Positions 15,354 to 22,958 of a stretch of DNA of 38,010 nt are shown here, in pieces. This stretch comes from Nonomuraea aridisoli. GTDB taxonomy: Bacteria; Actinomycetota; Actinomycetes; Streptosporangiales; Streptosporangiaceae. The notes beneath the pieces are model-generated. The model had not been told where the DNA came from. It saw nothing but the letters and a program-made list of their open reading frames with translations, and searched no databases. The stretch's first letter is position 1; every line of letters starts with the position of its first letter. Position numbers and translations under genes: made by a program. The stretch lies in contig NZ_POUD01000062.1 of assembly GCF_003236395.1 (NCBI RefSeq), forward strand, positions 1 to 38,010. The letters are read 5' to 3'.

Positions 15354-15490
15354 GGCGTTGGAAATCGTCGCCGCAATATAAGCGGATAATTCCGAATTCA
15401 CCCGCCCATTGGCCGCCTGACCAGGGGAATCTCCATTCGATTCCGCCTTGCAGCCGCAGGCCGCGGAGTATTCTCGGGGCAAAGAAAACG
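15354..15490 (+). other. Low-GC intergenic stretch after fadD
   Basis: No gene is visible. The stretch is clearly richer in A and T than its neighbours (for example AATATAAGCGGATAATTCC near 15375-15393). It contains a TATTCT box at 15470-15475 that could be a -10 element for the structured RNA downstream, with TTGCAG 15 bases before it, a short spacer. This makes it a possible but unproven promoter. Confidence 0.3.
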
Positions 15491-15548
15491 GGGACCGGAG
15501 ATCCTTACCATCCCCGGTCCCTTACCCCAAGGTAAGGGAGAATTCCCT
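15491..15548 (+). ncRNA. Candidate structured RNA with competing hairpins
   Basis: GGGACCGG (15491-15498) pairs with CCGGTCCC (15514-15521). CTTACC (15521-15526) pairs with GGTAAG (15531-15536) across a CCAA loop. The same GGTAAGG can instead pair with CCTTACC at 15503-15509, which would break the first stem. A third hairpin AGGGA-GAAT-TCCCT spans 15535-15548. Mutually exclusive stems upstream of a short reading frame resemble an attenuator or small-RNA fold. No known RNA family is recognised. Confidence 0.35.
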
Positions 15549-15710
15549 GAGCATCGAGGAAGCGGGCATCGCGTTCGTCAGCTCGACGCGCTTGAGGGCA
15601 GCAACCAGTCCTTCCTGGAGACCCAGAAGTCGATGCTGGAGACCCAGACGGAGATGATGCGGATTCTGCTCGGCATTCAGCGCAGGCTCGACGTCAACTG
15701 GCTTTCCGGT
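15540..15710 (+). pseudogene. Coiled-coil reading frame without a usual start codon
   Basis: One frame, open from 15390, reads as a convincing amphipathic helix at about 15570-15700 (RQLDALEGSNQSFLETQ, then KSMLETQTEMMRILLGIQRR, LDVNW). The heptad-like repetition L-E-T-Q looks protein-coding. Yet no ATG, GTG or TTG occurs before the internal ATG at 15633, and the frame then runs through the terminator. Either a rare start (CTG/ATT) is used or this is the decayed 3' part of a small coiled-coil gene. Starting at 15633 would remove half the coil. Confidence 0.35.
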
Positions 15711-15750
15711 GAAGGGCGGGTCCGCCGCGGACGAGGCGGGCCCGCCCTTC
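15711..15750. terminator. Strong bidirectional terminator hairpin
   Basis: Arms 15711-15726 and 15735-15750 form a 16-bp stem with one G-U pair and an eight-base loop (GCGGACGA). It starts GAAGGGCGGG and ends CCCGCCCTTC. It lies between the rightward fadD region and the leftward aldo/keto reductase stop at 15758. There is no long U tract, as is usual in high-GC actinomycetes. Confidence 0.85.
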
Positions 15751-15757
15751 GCGTAAG

Positions 15758-16813
15758 TCAGCTGCTCGCATGTTCGCCCGCCTCCTCGTCCGCCGTGCGG
15801 GTACGGACGTCGAGCGTGCCGTACTGGCCGCCGCGCACCCGGGCGGGGTCGAAGAGGTTCGCCAGGTAGGCGACGTCGTCCGCGCTGAGCGGGACGCCGG
15901 TGGCGGCGACGTTCTGGCGCGCGTACACGGCCCGCTTCGTGCCGGGGATGGGGGCGATGTCGTACGGCTGCGCGAGCAGCCAGGCCAGGGCGATCTGCCC
16001 CGGAGTGTGGCCGCGCTGGTCGGCGAACGCCTTCAGCTCCTCCACCAGGCGCAGGTTCTCCGTGAAGTTCTCCCCCTGGAACTTGGGCAGGGTGGCGCGG
16101 AAGTCGTCGCCGGAGAACGCGGTGTCGCCGGTGAAGCGGCCGGCGAGCGCGGCGCGCCCCAGCGGGCTGTACGGGACGAAGGTGATGCCCAGCTCGCGGC
16201 AGGCGGGCAGGATCTCCTGCTCCACCTCCCGCGCCCAGAGCGAGTACTCGCTCTGCAGCGCCGACAGGGGCGCCACCGAGGCGGCCCGGCGCAGCACGTC
16301 CGGCCCGACCGCGCTGAGGCCGATCGCCCGCACCTTCCCCGCGGTGACCAGCTCGGCCATCGCGCCGACGGTGTCCTCGATCGGCACGGTGACGTCCAGG
16401 CGATGGGTGTAGTAGAGGTCGATGTGGTCGACGCCGAGGCGGCGCAGGCTGGCGTCGCAGGCCTGGGCCACGTACTCGGGGCGTCCGTCGACGGTCACCG
16501 AGCCGTCCGGGCCGAGCCGCGCGCCGAACTTCGTGGCCAGGACCACCTGGTCGCGCACGCCGCGCACGGCACGGCCGAGCAGCTTCTCGTTGTGACCGAA
16601 CCCCTTCACGGACTGGCCGGTGGCCGCGCCGGCCGCGCCGTAGATGTCGGAGGTGTCGAAGAAGTCGATGCCGGCGTCGATGGCGGCGTGGATCGTGGCG
16701 ACGGACTCCTCCTCGTCGGCGTCGCCGTAGAACTGCGACATCCCCATGCAGCCCAGGCCGATCGGCCGGATGGTGATGTCGGTGTGTCCGAGGGTGACAC
16801 GGGCTTCCCTCAC
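15758..16813 (-). CDS. Aldo/keto reductase
   Basis: A 351-residue NADPH-dependent carbonyl reductase of the (beta/alpha)8 fold. The catalytic tetrad is D53 and Y58 (FFDTSDIYG), K95 (ATKFG) and H137 (YYTHRLD). The C-terminal NADPH segment reads PIPGTKRAVYARQN. It resembles the AKR11/13 group (YajO/IolS-like) that reduces sugars, aldehydes and xenobiotics; the substrate is unknown. GTG start with GGAGGAGG about seven bases upstream. It is divergent from a TetR regulator and shares with it a 155-bp control region holding three matching operators, so it is the likely target. Confidence 0.9.
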   Translation of the reverse strand: MREARVTLGHTDITIRPIGLGCMGMSQFYGDADEEESVATIHAAIDAGIDFFDTSDIYGAAGAATGQSVKGFGHNEKLLGRAVRGVRDQVVLATKFGARLGPDGSVTVDGRPEYVAQACDASLRRLGVDHIDLYYTHRLDVTVPIEDTVGAMAELVTAGKVRAIGLSAVGPDVLRRAASVAPLSALQSEYSLWAREVEQEILPACRELGITFVPYSPLGRAALAGRFTGDTAFSGDDFRATLPKFQGENFTENLRLVEELKAFADQRGHTPGQIALAWLLAQPYDIAPIPGTKRAVYARQNVAATGVPLSADDVAYLANLFDPARVRGGQYGTLDVRTRTADEEAGEHASS

Positions 16814-16873
16814 AGTGGTCCTCCTCCGGACTCTCGGGGCGCCGATGGCCGGGAGACGTCCTTCACTAAGTAG

Positions 16874-16949
16874 GTGTCCAGTGGACCGTTACAGGGCGAC
16901 GTTAGCGGTCCATCGGACACTTAGCAAGTGGCCGGTGGACCGCTATCCT
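16874..16949. promoter_or_regulatory. Divergent promoters with three TetR-type operators
   Basis: Three 18-bp sites share the form TARCGGTCCA-NN-GG-M-CAC: 16874-16891 (reverse), 16903-16920 (forward) and 16928-16945 (reverse), with centres 29 and 25 bp apart. The rightward tetR promoter is TTAGCA (16921-16926), 17 bases, TATCCT (16944-16949). The leftward reductase promoter is TTGCTA (minus strand, 16922-16927), 17 bases, TAACGT (16899-16904). The two -35 boxes overlap back to back, and site 2 fills the leftward spacer. Confidence 0.75.
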
Positions 16950-16968
16950 GGGGCCCCGAGGAGGTTCG

Positions 16969-17631
16969 ATGGACGACGTGGAGGCGCCCGCCTTCCAGCG
17001 CGCCAGGCGCCCCGAGCACCGCGAGCTCCGCCGGCGGGAGATCCTGGACGCCGCGGAGGCGCTGCTGGCCGAGCTGCCGGTGGAGGAGATCAGTCTCCGG
17101 GAGCTCGGGCGCAGGCTGGGCGTGTCGAAGACCCATGTGGTGCGTTACTTCGAGAGCCGCGAGGGCGTCTTCCTGGAGCTCCTCGGCCGGTTGCGGCGGT
17201 CCTGGCTCGAGGCCCTGGCGAACGAGTGGCCGGCCCCGCCCTGCGAGGCCGACGACGTGATGCGGGCGTGGGCCGGCTCGCTCGCCGCCCGGCCCATGTT
17301 GTGCCAGCTGTGGAGCCTGCTGCCGACCGTCCTGGAACGGAACGTCTCCGCCGAGGCCGTACGCGCCTACAAACTCGCCGACCTGGAAGACCGCACCACG
17401 CTGGCGCGCCTGGTCAGCGACCGCGTGCCGGGTCTCGGCGCGGACGACGCCATGACGCTCACGCGGTACGCCGTCGTCGCGCTGGTGGGCCTGTGGCCGC
17501 TCAGCAACCCGACCCCGACCCTCGTGGAGGCCACGGCCGACCCCCGGCTCCGGGCCTCCCGGGTGGACTTCGCCACCATGTACGGCGAGATCCTGCAGAC
17601 CACGCTCGCGGGCCTCCTCGCCCGCGCGTAG
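16969..17631 (+). CDS. TetR/AcrR family transcriptional regulator
   Basis: A 220-residue repressor. The N-terminal helix-turn-helix lies at about residues 22-68 (RREILDAAEALLAELPVEEISLRELGRRLGVSKTHVVRYFESREGVF). The ligand-binding half (75-220) resembles the TetR C-terminal group with W-S-L-L-P-T-V-L-E-R-N. ATG with a GAGGAGG site six bases upstream. The three operators before the gene predict autorepression plus control of the divergent aldo/keto reductase, presumably relieved by a carbonyl or similar ligand. Confidence 0.9.
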   Translation: MDDVEAPAFQRARRPEHRELRRREILDAAEALLAELPVEEISLRELGRRLGVSKTHVVRYFESREGVFLELLGRLRRSWLEALANEWPAPPCEADDVMRAWAGSLAARPMLCQLWSLLPTVLERNVSAEAVRAYKLADLEDRTTLARLVSDRVPGLGADDAMTLTRYAVVALVGLWPLSNPTPTLVEATADPRLRASRVDFATMYGEILQTTLAGLLARA

Positions 17632-17637
17632 CGTCGT

Positions 17638-17883
17638 CTATCTGCCGCGCCTGGACCCTTCCGAGGCGAGAACCGCCGCGACCGCGTTCACCGGAACGGT
17701 CATACCGGTGCGCTTGAGTTCATCGCAAATCCGGTACGGCTCCCAGGCCGGATATTTCTTGGCCAGTTTCACGATGGCGTCGCGCTGGGCCTTGGAAAGC
17801 GCGGCGGCGTCGCCCTGACGGTGGGGCTCATCACTCTTGATCACATGGCGCACCGAAGAACCGGTGTCGTCGTCATATGTCAT
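17638..17883 (-). CDS. Small protein with a transposase-like HTH domain
   Basis: An 81-residue protein. Residues 30-75 (ALSKAQRDAIVKLAKKYPAW, then EPYRICDELKRTG, then VPVNAVAAVLAS) follow the pattern A-x3-L-x4-P-x-W-x3-R-I-x2-E-L-x3-G-x5-V-x2-V-L, which is that of the homeodomain-like HTH found in IS481/IS3-type transposases. No catalytic part is present, so it is a stand-alone DNA-binding module at most. ATG at 17883 has GGGAG five bases upstream. The local GC content is lower than that of the neighbours. It lies 103 bases downstream of the STAND NTPase on the same strand and may be its partner or regulator, or an unrelated gene. Confidence 0.6.
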   Translation of the reverse strand: MTYDDDTGSSVRHVIKSDEPHRQGDAAALSKAQRDAIVKLAKKYPAWEPYRICDELKRTGMTVPVNAVAAVLASEGSRRGR

Positions 17884-17962
17884 GCGCACTCCCGTGTCTC
17901 CATTGACCAAGGACAATTGAGGAGCCAGTGCACGGAAGTGTACGCAAGATACTGGTGTGAAA

Positions 17963-17976
17963 GTGGCACAAGCCAC
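17963..17976 (-). terminator. Short hairpin after the STAND NTPase gene
   Basis: On the minus strand GTGGC-TTGT-GCCAC is followed by TTTCAC. The five-bp stem is short, so termination would be partial. It lies between the NTPase stop and the small HTH gene. Confidence 0.3.
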
Positions 17977-17986
17977 AGATTGCGCT

Positions 17987-20641
17987 TCAGAGTTCGGCGG
18001 GTCGCGTTTCCGTGTCGGAGAGTGCCTCGATCGCCGGCCGCAACCTCCCCGGCGGGCGCGCACAGCGGTCGAGGCGTTGCAGCATGAAACGCAGGCGCTC
18101 GACCAGCCCCGGCGTGGGAGGCGTCAGGCTGCGGGCCTTCCTGAACGCCGCGACGGCCTCGTCGAGATCGCCCTCGTCCAGCCGCAGACCGCAGAGGGCG
18201 AAGCCGAGGAAGTCCCACGCGGTGAAATCCCGGTCGTCCCGCGCGGTGGGATCGTCCGAGTCGAGCCGGAGCCGGCCCATGGCGTCCCCGTACAACTGGG
18301 CGAAGAGCTTCTTTGCCTTGACGACGTCGCGCTGCTCCCTCGCGACCAGCGCCAGCAGCGCGAGCACGACGAGCGAGCGGCCCCCGCGCCGGTAACGCGC
18401 GGCGCTGTCGATCTCGTACGCGGCCTCGTCGACCTTGTCGATCTTCAGGTAGGCCACGCACAGCGTGGTCCGCGCCTGTAACAGGATGACGGGGTCGCGG
18501 GTCCGCACCGCCTGCTCGACCGCCTTGTCCGCCATCTCGATGGCCCATCCGGGCTGTGTGGTCAGGTGCAGGTCGGCGCGGCCGTCCAGGCAGGCCGCCA
18601 GCAGCCAGGCGTCGTCGCGTTCGGCCTCCTCCCGCTCGGCTGCCTCCATGTACCGCCACGCCTCGGCGGTCCTGCCCAGCTCGGCGTGCCAGCGGGCCAG
18701 TTTGAGTGCGAGGTTGACGGTCCTGGACGAGGCGAAGTTCCTGGCCGGCTCGTCGGTGGGGAATTCCGGCGACTGCGCCAGGCCGAGCGCCTCCTGGGCG
18801 CACGCGATGGCCTGGGCGTACCGACCCCAGCGACGATGGCAGTTGGCGAGCCCCTCCAGCGCGCCCATGACGACCGGCAGGTCACCGAGCCGGAGCGCCG
18901 CGTCGCGGACGTAGGTGTGCTCGCAGTACGCCTCCTGGGTCCGGTTGAACTCCCAGTGCATCGCCGCCATGTTCGCGTGGATCCTGATGACGCTGTCGGC
19001 GTCCTCCAGCTCGTCGGCGTGGCGCAGGGCCCGGCCGTAGGCCAGGTTGGCCGCGTCGCGCTGCCCCCGCTGCGCGTAGATGTCGCCGAGCGCGGTGTCG
19101 TTGGCCATCTCCAGGCGGGTGACGCCGAGCTTGTCCCTGAGCTCCTCGCGCTGCGCGAGGAGCAGGAAGCCGCAGTTCCACTCGCGCAGCACGGCGTCGA
19201 TCCGCTCGACCAGCTCGTGGGCCGAACGGTGGAGCCCCGCCCGCATCAGCGCCGCCAGCTCGGCGAAGTGCACTCTCAGGTCGTCGACGCTGCGCGGGTT
19301 CTGGTGCCTCAGCCCGGTCAGCGCGTTGGCGGCGCGGTGCAGCAGGTCCGGCCATCTCTCGCCGCTGGTCGGGTCCTCCACCGCGATGTCCTCCGACAGC
19401 CAGTCGGGGCCGGATCGCGGCAGGTAGTAACGGCCGTTCGACGTGCTGCGGACGAGGTGACGGTCGGCCAGAGCCCCCAGCGCGTTGCCGATCGCGGCGA
19501 GGTCGTGCTCCTCGGCCAGGATGGCGACGGCCGCGGCGTCGACCGGGGTGGCGTACGCGGCGAGGGCTTCCAGGACGGTGCGCTGTACCGGGCCGAGCCC
19601 GCGCAGCAGGGTGCGGGTGAGGAACTGCGGCACGTCCTTGGCCGGCATCAGCGACAGGTGCTCGGCCAGCGTCCTCGCGTCGAATCCGCTGTCGGTCATG
19701 AGGACGGCGTGCACCAGCTCGGCCAGCCGCAGGTTGCCCTGCAGTTTCCAGGACAGGACCTGCAGGGTGGCCTTGGGGAGGCTCGCCAGGCCCAGCGCGC
19801 CGTTGCGGTCGAGCCCGCGGAGGAAGTCGAAGAAGAACCGCTCGGGCAGTTGCTCCACCCATACCCGCCGCGCCGTCGACGGCCACGTGTGCCCTTGGGG
19901 AGAGCCCGGCTCCACCTGGGTGACGAGCACCACCGAGACCCGGTGACGCGGCCTGGTGGCGATCACCTCGAACGCCTCGTCCAGGTCGATGTCGACGCAC
20001 TGGTCGCGGTTGCGGTTCACCAGGTTCTCGGCGCAGTCGACGAGGACGACCACGGGTCTGTCATCGAGAGCCTCGAGGGCCACCTCGAGGCGGGCGAGCG
20101 ACGACTCACCGTGCCGGCGGGCGATCGGGGACGCGCCGTCGCCCTCGATCGCGTCGATCAGCGTCTTGACGTCCAGCCGTACGTCGGGGGTTGCCTCGTG
20201 GCGGTGGACCCGTAGCTCCGGCCGCTCCAGCTCCAGCTCGTCCAGCACGGTGTTGACGAGCTTGGACTTCCCGACACCGGAGGTGCCGCCGACGACGACG
20301 ATGCCCCACGGCCCCTCCAGGAGCCGGCGGTGCAGGTCGTCGGTCTCCTTCTCGCGGTCCAGCAGCCGGGCTTCCGAGCGGTGACGGTCGGGCGCGGGCG
20401 GCGGAGGATCCTCCGGCTTCCGGTCGGAGCGCAGCGCCAGGACGCCGAAGAGGATGGTGGCGGGAAGGCCGAGCACGCCGGTGATCCAGCCGATGCGTTC
20501 GACCCAGTCCCAGGGATCTTCGGGACGGTCCCCGGCCAGCGCCTGCCACCAGCCCCAACGGGCGCCTCCGGCGACGATGCTCGCGATGAGGACGATCGTG
20601 ATCGTGCCGTACGCCGCCCGCCGCCAGCCGGTTCTCTCCAC
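17987..20641 (-). CDS. Membrane-anchored STAND-type NTPase with helical (TPR-like) C-terminus
   Basis: An 884-residue protein. Two transmembrane helices (about 10-30 and 52-70) and a proline-rich linker precede an R-E-K-E entry helix. The P-loop is GGTSGVGKSK (118-127) and the Walker B strand VVVLVDCAEN (197-206); VVLVTQVEP sits where NB-ARC/STAND proteins have their sensor strand. A winged-helix-like region covers roughly 350-430, and 500-870 are paired helices of TPR type (for example LGDIYAQRGQRDAANLAYGR). The layout suggests a signal-gated oligomerising switch at the membrane: such proteins serve in regulation, cell death or phage defence. No effector domain other than the membrane anchor is seen. 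GTG start with ATAGAT six bases upstream, so probably leaderless. Confidence 0.8.
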   Translation of the reverse strand: MERTGWRRAAYGTITIVLIASIVAGGARWGWWQALAGDRPEDPWDWVERIGWITGVLGLPATILFGVLALRSDRKPEDPPPPAPDRHRSEARLLDREKETDDLHRRLLEGPWGIVVVGGTSGVGKSKLVNTVLDELELERPELRVHRHEATPDVRLDVKTLIDAIEGDGASPIARRHGESSLARLEVALEALDDRPVVVLVDCAENLVNRNRDQCVDIDLDEAFEVIATRPRHRVSVVLVTQVEPGSPQGHTWPSTARRVWVEQLPERFFFDFLRGLDRNGALGLASLPKATLQVLSWKLQGNLRLAELVHAVLMTDSGFDARTLAEHLSLMPAKDVPQFLTRTLLRGLGPVQRTVLEALAAYATPVDAAAVAILAEEHDLAAIGNALGALADRHLVRSTSNGRYYLPRSGPDWLSEDIAVEDPTSGERWPDLLHRAANALTGLRHQNPRSVDDLRVHFAELAALMRAGLHRSAHELVERIDAVLREWNCGFLLLAQREELRDKLGVTRLEMANDTALGDIYAQRGQRDAANLAYGRALRHADELEDADSVIRIHANMAAMHWEFNRTQEAYCEHTYVRDAALRLGDLPVVMGALEGLANCHRRWGRYAQAIACAQEALGLAQSPEFPTDEPARNFASSRTVNLALKLARWHAELGRTAEAWRYMEAAEREEAERDDAWLLAACLDGRADLHLTTQPGWAIEMADKAVEQAVRTRDPVILLQARTTLCVAYLKIDKVDEAAYEIDSAARYRRGGRSLVVLALLALVAREQRDVVKAKKLFAQLYGDAMGRLRLDSDDPTARDDRDFTAWDFLGFALCGLRLDEGDLDEAVAAFRKARSLTPPTPGLVERLRFMLQRLDRCARPPGRLRPAIEALSDTETRPAEL

Positions 20642-20699
20642 GCTGTCATCTATACGTCGAGGGGAGGAACCGGAAAAGAGAGATGTTCGTCCACACCGG

Positions 20700-21473
20700 T
20701 CAGGTCGTGGGACCGGTGATGATGAGGTGGCCGACGCGGCAGGCGAGGGCGTCCCTGGCCGGTGGCGGCAGCCCTGAGTCGGAGACGAGGACGTCCGCCT
20801 CCGTGAGGGCCGCGATCGTGCAGATGCCGACCGTGCCCCACTTGGTGTGGTCGGCGGGCACCACCAGCCGGTCGGCGGCCTCCACCAGGGCGCGGTCGGT
20901 CTCGGCCTCCATCATGTTGGGGGTCGTGAAGCCGGCCCTGAGCGTCATGCCGTGCACCCCGAGGAACAGCACGTCCACGTTGAGGCGGCGGATGGCGGCC
21001 ACCGCGACCGGGCCGACCAGCGCGTCGGAGGGCGTGCGTACGCCGCCGACCAGCACGACCGTCTGGTCGGGGCGGCCGGTGTGCCGGAAGACGTCGGCGA
21101 CGCGCACCGAGTTCGTCACGACGGTCAGCGCGGGGACGGCGGCCAGGTGGTGGGCGAGCGTCCAGGTCGTGGTGCCGGCCGACAGGCCGACCGTGGCGCC
21201 GGGCCGGACGAGGGCGGCGGCGCGGCGCGCGATGGCCTGCTTCTCCCGTTCCTGGCGGACGCACTTGACCGCGAAGCCCGGCTCGTCGGTGGAGCCGACG
21301 ACGGTGGCGCCGCCGCGTACCTTGGCCACCAGGCCGCGCCGGGCCAGCACCGCGAGGTCGCGGCGGATGGTGAGGTCGGAGACGCCGAACGCGCGCACCA
21401 GCTCGACCACGCGTACGCCGCCGTTCTGCCGGACGAGCTCCAGAATCGCCTGTTGACGCTGAGGGGCGAGCAT
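20700..21473 (-). CDS. DeoR/GlpR family transcriptional regulator
   Basis: A 257-residue regulator. The DeoR winged helix occupies residues 1-57 (MLAPQRQQAILELVRQNGGV, then FGVSDLTIRRDLAVLARRGLVAKVRGGA). The sensor domain of the sugar-phosphate isomerase fold follows, with GLSAGTTTWTLA, VVTNSVRV, G-G-V-R-x-P-S-D-A-L-V-G-P and PADHTKWG. Members sense phosphorylated sugars. The ATG at 21473 begins the HTH in the usual way; the longer frame to 21521 adds an unlikely leader. It is divergent from the ABC importer operon and is probably its repressor. Confidence 0.9.
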   Translation of the reverse strand: MLAPQRQQAILELVRQNGGVRVVELVRAFGVSDLTIRRDLAVLARRGLVAKVRGGATVVGSTDEPGFAVKCVRQEREKQAIARRAAALVRPGATVGLSAGTTTWTLAHHLAAVPALTVVTNSVRVADVFRHTGRPDQTVVLVGGVRTPSDALVGPVAVAAIRRLNVDVLFLGVHGMTLRAGFTTPNMMEAETDRALVEAADRLVVPADHTKWGTVGICTIAALTEADVLVSDSGLPPPARDALACRVGHLIITGPTT

Positions 21474-21568
21474 CGCATCACCAGATCCCGACAGGTTCCG
21501 ACACGGTCCCAAAGGGCTCAAAGTGGATTTCTTTTCGCATCATGACACGGCGGTGCGACCAATGCTCT

Positions 21569-21640
21569 GCACGATTCGTCATGAAATCGTGCGTTGACAG
21601 TTGGAAATGTTCGCTTTTCGATGAATGGAAGTGAGCGAAC
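21569..21640 (+). promoter_or_regulatory. ABC importer promoter with two inverted-repeat operators
   Basis: GCACGATT (21569-21576) and AATCGTGC (21585-21592) are perfect 8-bp arms around an 8-base centre holding TCATGA. Directly after comes TTGACA (21594-21599), 17 bases, then TTCGAT (21617-21622). A second inverted repeat, GTTCGCT (21609-21615) and AGCGAAC (21634-21640), brackets the -10 box. These are good candidates for DeoR binding and would shut the importer promoter. Confidence 0.65.
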
Positions 21641-21680
21641 TCGGGGGAACGTGAAGGGTCCGGCAAGGAGGAGCCCCACC

Positions 21681-22958
21681 ATGGACCAACGTCTGCCGAT
21701 CTCCCGCCGTCATCTCCTGCTCGGTGCCGCCGCCACGTTCGGCGTCCCCGCCGTCCTCGCCGGATGCGGCTCCGACAGCCCCGCGCCCGGGCCGGGCGGC
21801 AACCTGGGCACGGTCACCATCGGCTCCAACGCCTCCGACGAGATCCCGAAGCGGACCCTCGAGACCGTGGTCAAGGGCTTCACCCAGGCCACCACGCGGA
21901 TCAACACGGTCGACCACAACACGTTCCAGGAGAACATCAACCGCTACCTGAGGGGCACGCCCGAGGACGTCTTCACCTGGTTCGCGGGCTACCGCATGCA
22001 GTTCTTCGCCGAGCAGGGGCTGGCCGTCGACATCTCCGACGTCTGGCAGGAGATCGGCGCCGACTACACGCAGGCGTTCAAGGACCAGTCGACCGGCGTG
22101 GACGGAAAGCAGTACTTCGTGCCGTTCAGCTACTACCCGTGGGCGGTCTTCTACCGCAAGAGCCTGTGGGAGGAGAACGGCTACGAGGTCCCGGCCACGC
22201 TGGACGAGCTCACCGCCCTGGCCAGGAGGATGCAGGGCGACGACATCATCCCGATCGCGTTCGCCGACAAGGACGGCTGGCCGGCGATGGGCACGTTCGA
22301 CATCCTGAACATGCGGCTGAACGGCTACGACTTCCACATCTCGCTCATGCAGGGCAAGCAGTCGTGGACCGACCCGAAGGTCAGGCAGGTGTTCGACACC
22401 TGGCGCGGGCTGATGGAGTTCCACCAGCCGGCGGCGCTGGGGCGTACGTGGCAGGAGGCCGCGCAGTCGCTGGCGCAGAAGCAGACCGGGATGTACGTGC
22501 TCGGGATGTTCGTCGCCCAGCAGTTCCCGGAGGCCGACCGCGACGATCTCGACTTCTTCACCTTCCCCGAGATCAACCCGGCGTACGGGACGGACTCCAT
22601 CGACGCCCCCATCGACGGCTACATGATCTCCGCCAAGGCCAGGAACGTGGAGGGCGCCAAGGCACTGCTCAAGCACTTCGCCCAGGCCTCGTCGCAGAAC
22701 GTCGCCACCGAGCTGGACCCGGGCACCCTGGCCGCCAGCTCCAAGGCCGACACCTCCGGCTACAGCGCCCTGCAGAAGCGCGGCGCCGAGCTGGTGTCGC
22801 AGGCGACGCACATCGCGCAGTTCCTCGACCGCGACACCCGCCCCGACTTCGCCTCCACCGTGATGATCCCGTCACTGCAGTCGTTCGTCAGCGAACCGGA
22901 CGAGATCGAATCATTGCTGGCGAGCATCGAGCAGCAGAAGGCCAACATCTTCCGCTGA
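21681..22958 (+). CDS. Sugar ABC transporter substrate-binding lipoprotein
   Basis: A 425-residue extracellular solute-binding protein of the family-1 (maltose/oligosaccharide) type. The signal MDQRLPISRRHLLLGAAATF has a twin-arginine-like S-R-R start, and the lipobox L-A-G-C puts the lipidated cysteine at 29. The mature part has VDISDVWQEIGADYTQAF, SYYPWAVFYRKSLWEENGY and YMISAKARNVEGAKAL, typical of sugar binders with aromatic sugar-stacking residues. Start ATG with AAGGAGGAG seven bases upstream. It is the first gene of an operon with two permeases and overlaps the first by one base (TGATG). The sugar is not deducible. Confidence 0.92.
   Translation: MDQRLPISRRHLLLGAAATFGVPAVLAGCGSDSPAPGPGGNLGTVTIGSNASDEIPKRTLETVVKGFTQATTRINTVDHNTFQENINRYLRGTPEDVFTWFAGYRMQFFAEQGLAVDISDVWQEIGADYTQAFKDQSTGVDGKQYFVPFSYYPWAVFYRKSLWEENGYEVPATLDELTALARRMQGDDIIPIAFADKDGWPAMGTFDILNMRLNGYDFHISLMQGKQSWTDPKVRQVFDTWRGLMEFHQPAALGRTWQEAAQSLAQKQTGMYVLGMFVAQQFPEADRDDLDFFTFPEINPAYGTDSIDAPIDGYMISAKARNVEGAKALLKHFAQASSQNVATELDPGTLAASSKADTSGYSALQKRGAELVSQATHIAQFLDRDTRPDFASTVMIPSLQSFVSEPDEIESLLASIEQQKANIFR

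Noticed and set aside
13605..15482. A 625-codon open frame antisense to fadD
   Set aside because: It is a codon-phase shadow: the protein is a low-complexity mix of R, G, A, D and V with no domain, while the plus strand has a complete acyl-CoA ligase.
18566..20215. A 549-codon plus-strand frame inside the STAND NTPase gene
   Set aside because: Composition is typical of antisense high-GC frames (G, R, V, Q, H rich), with no motif. The minus-strand frame has a P-loop, membrane helices and helical repeats.
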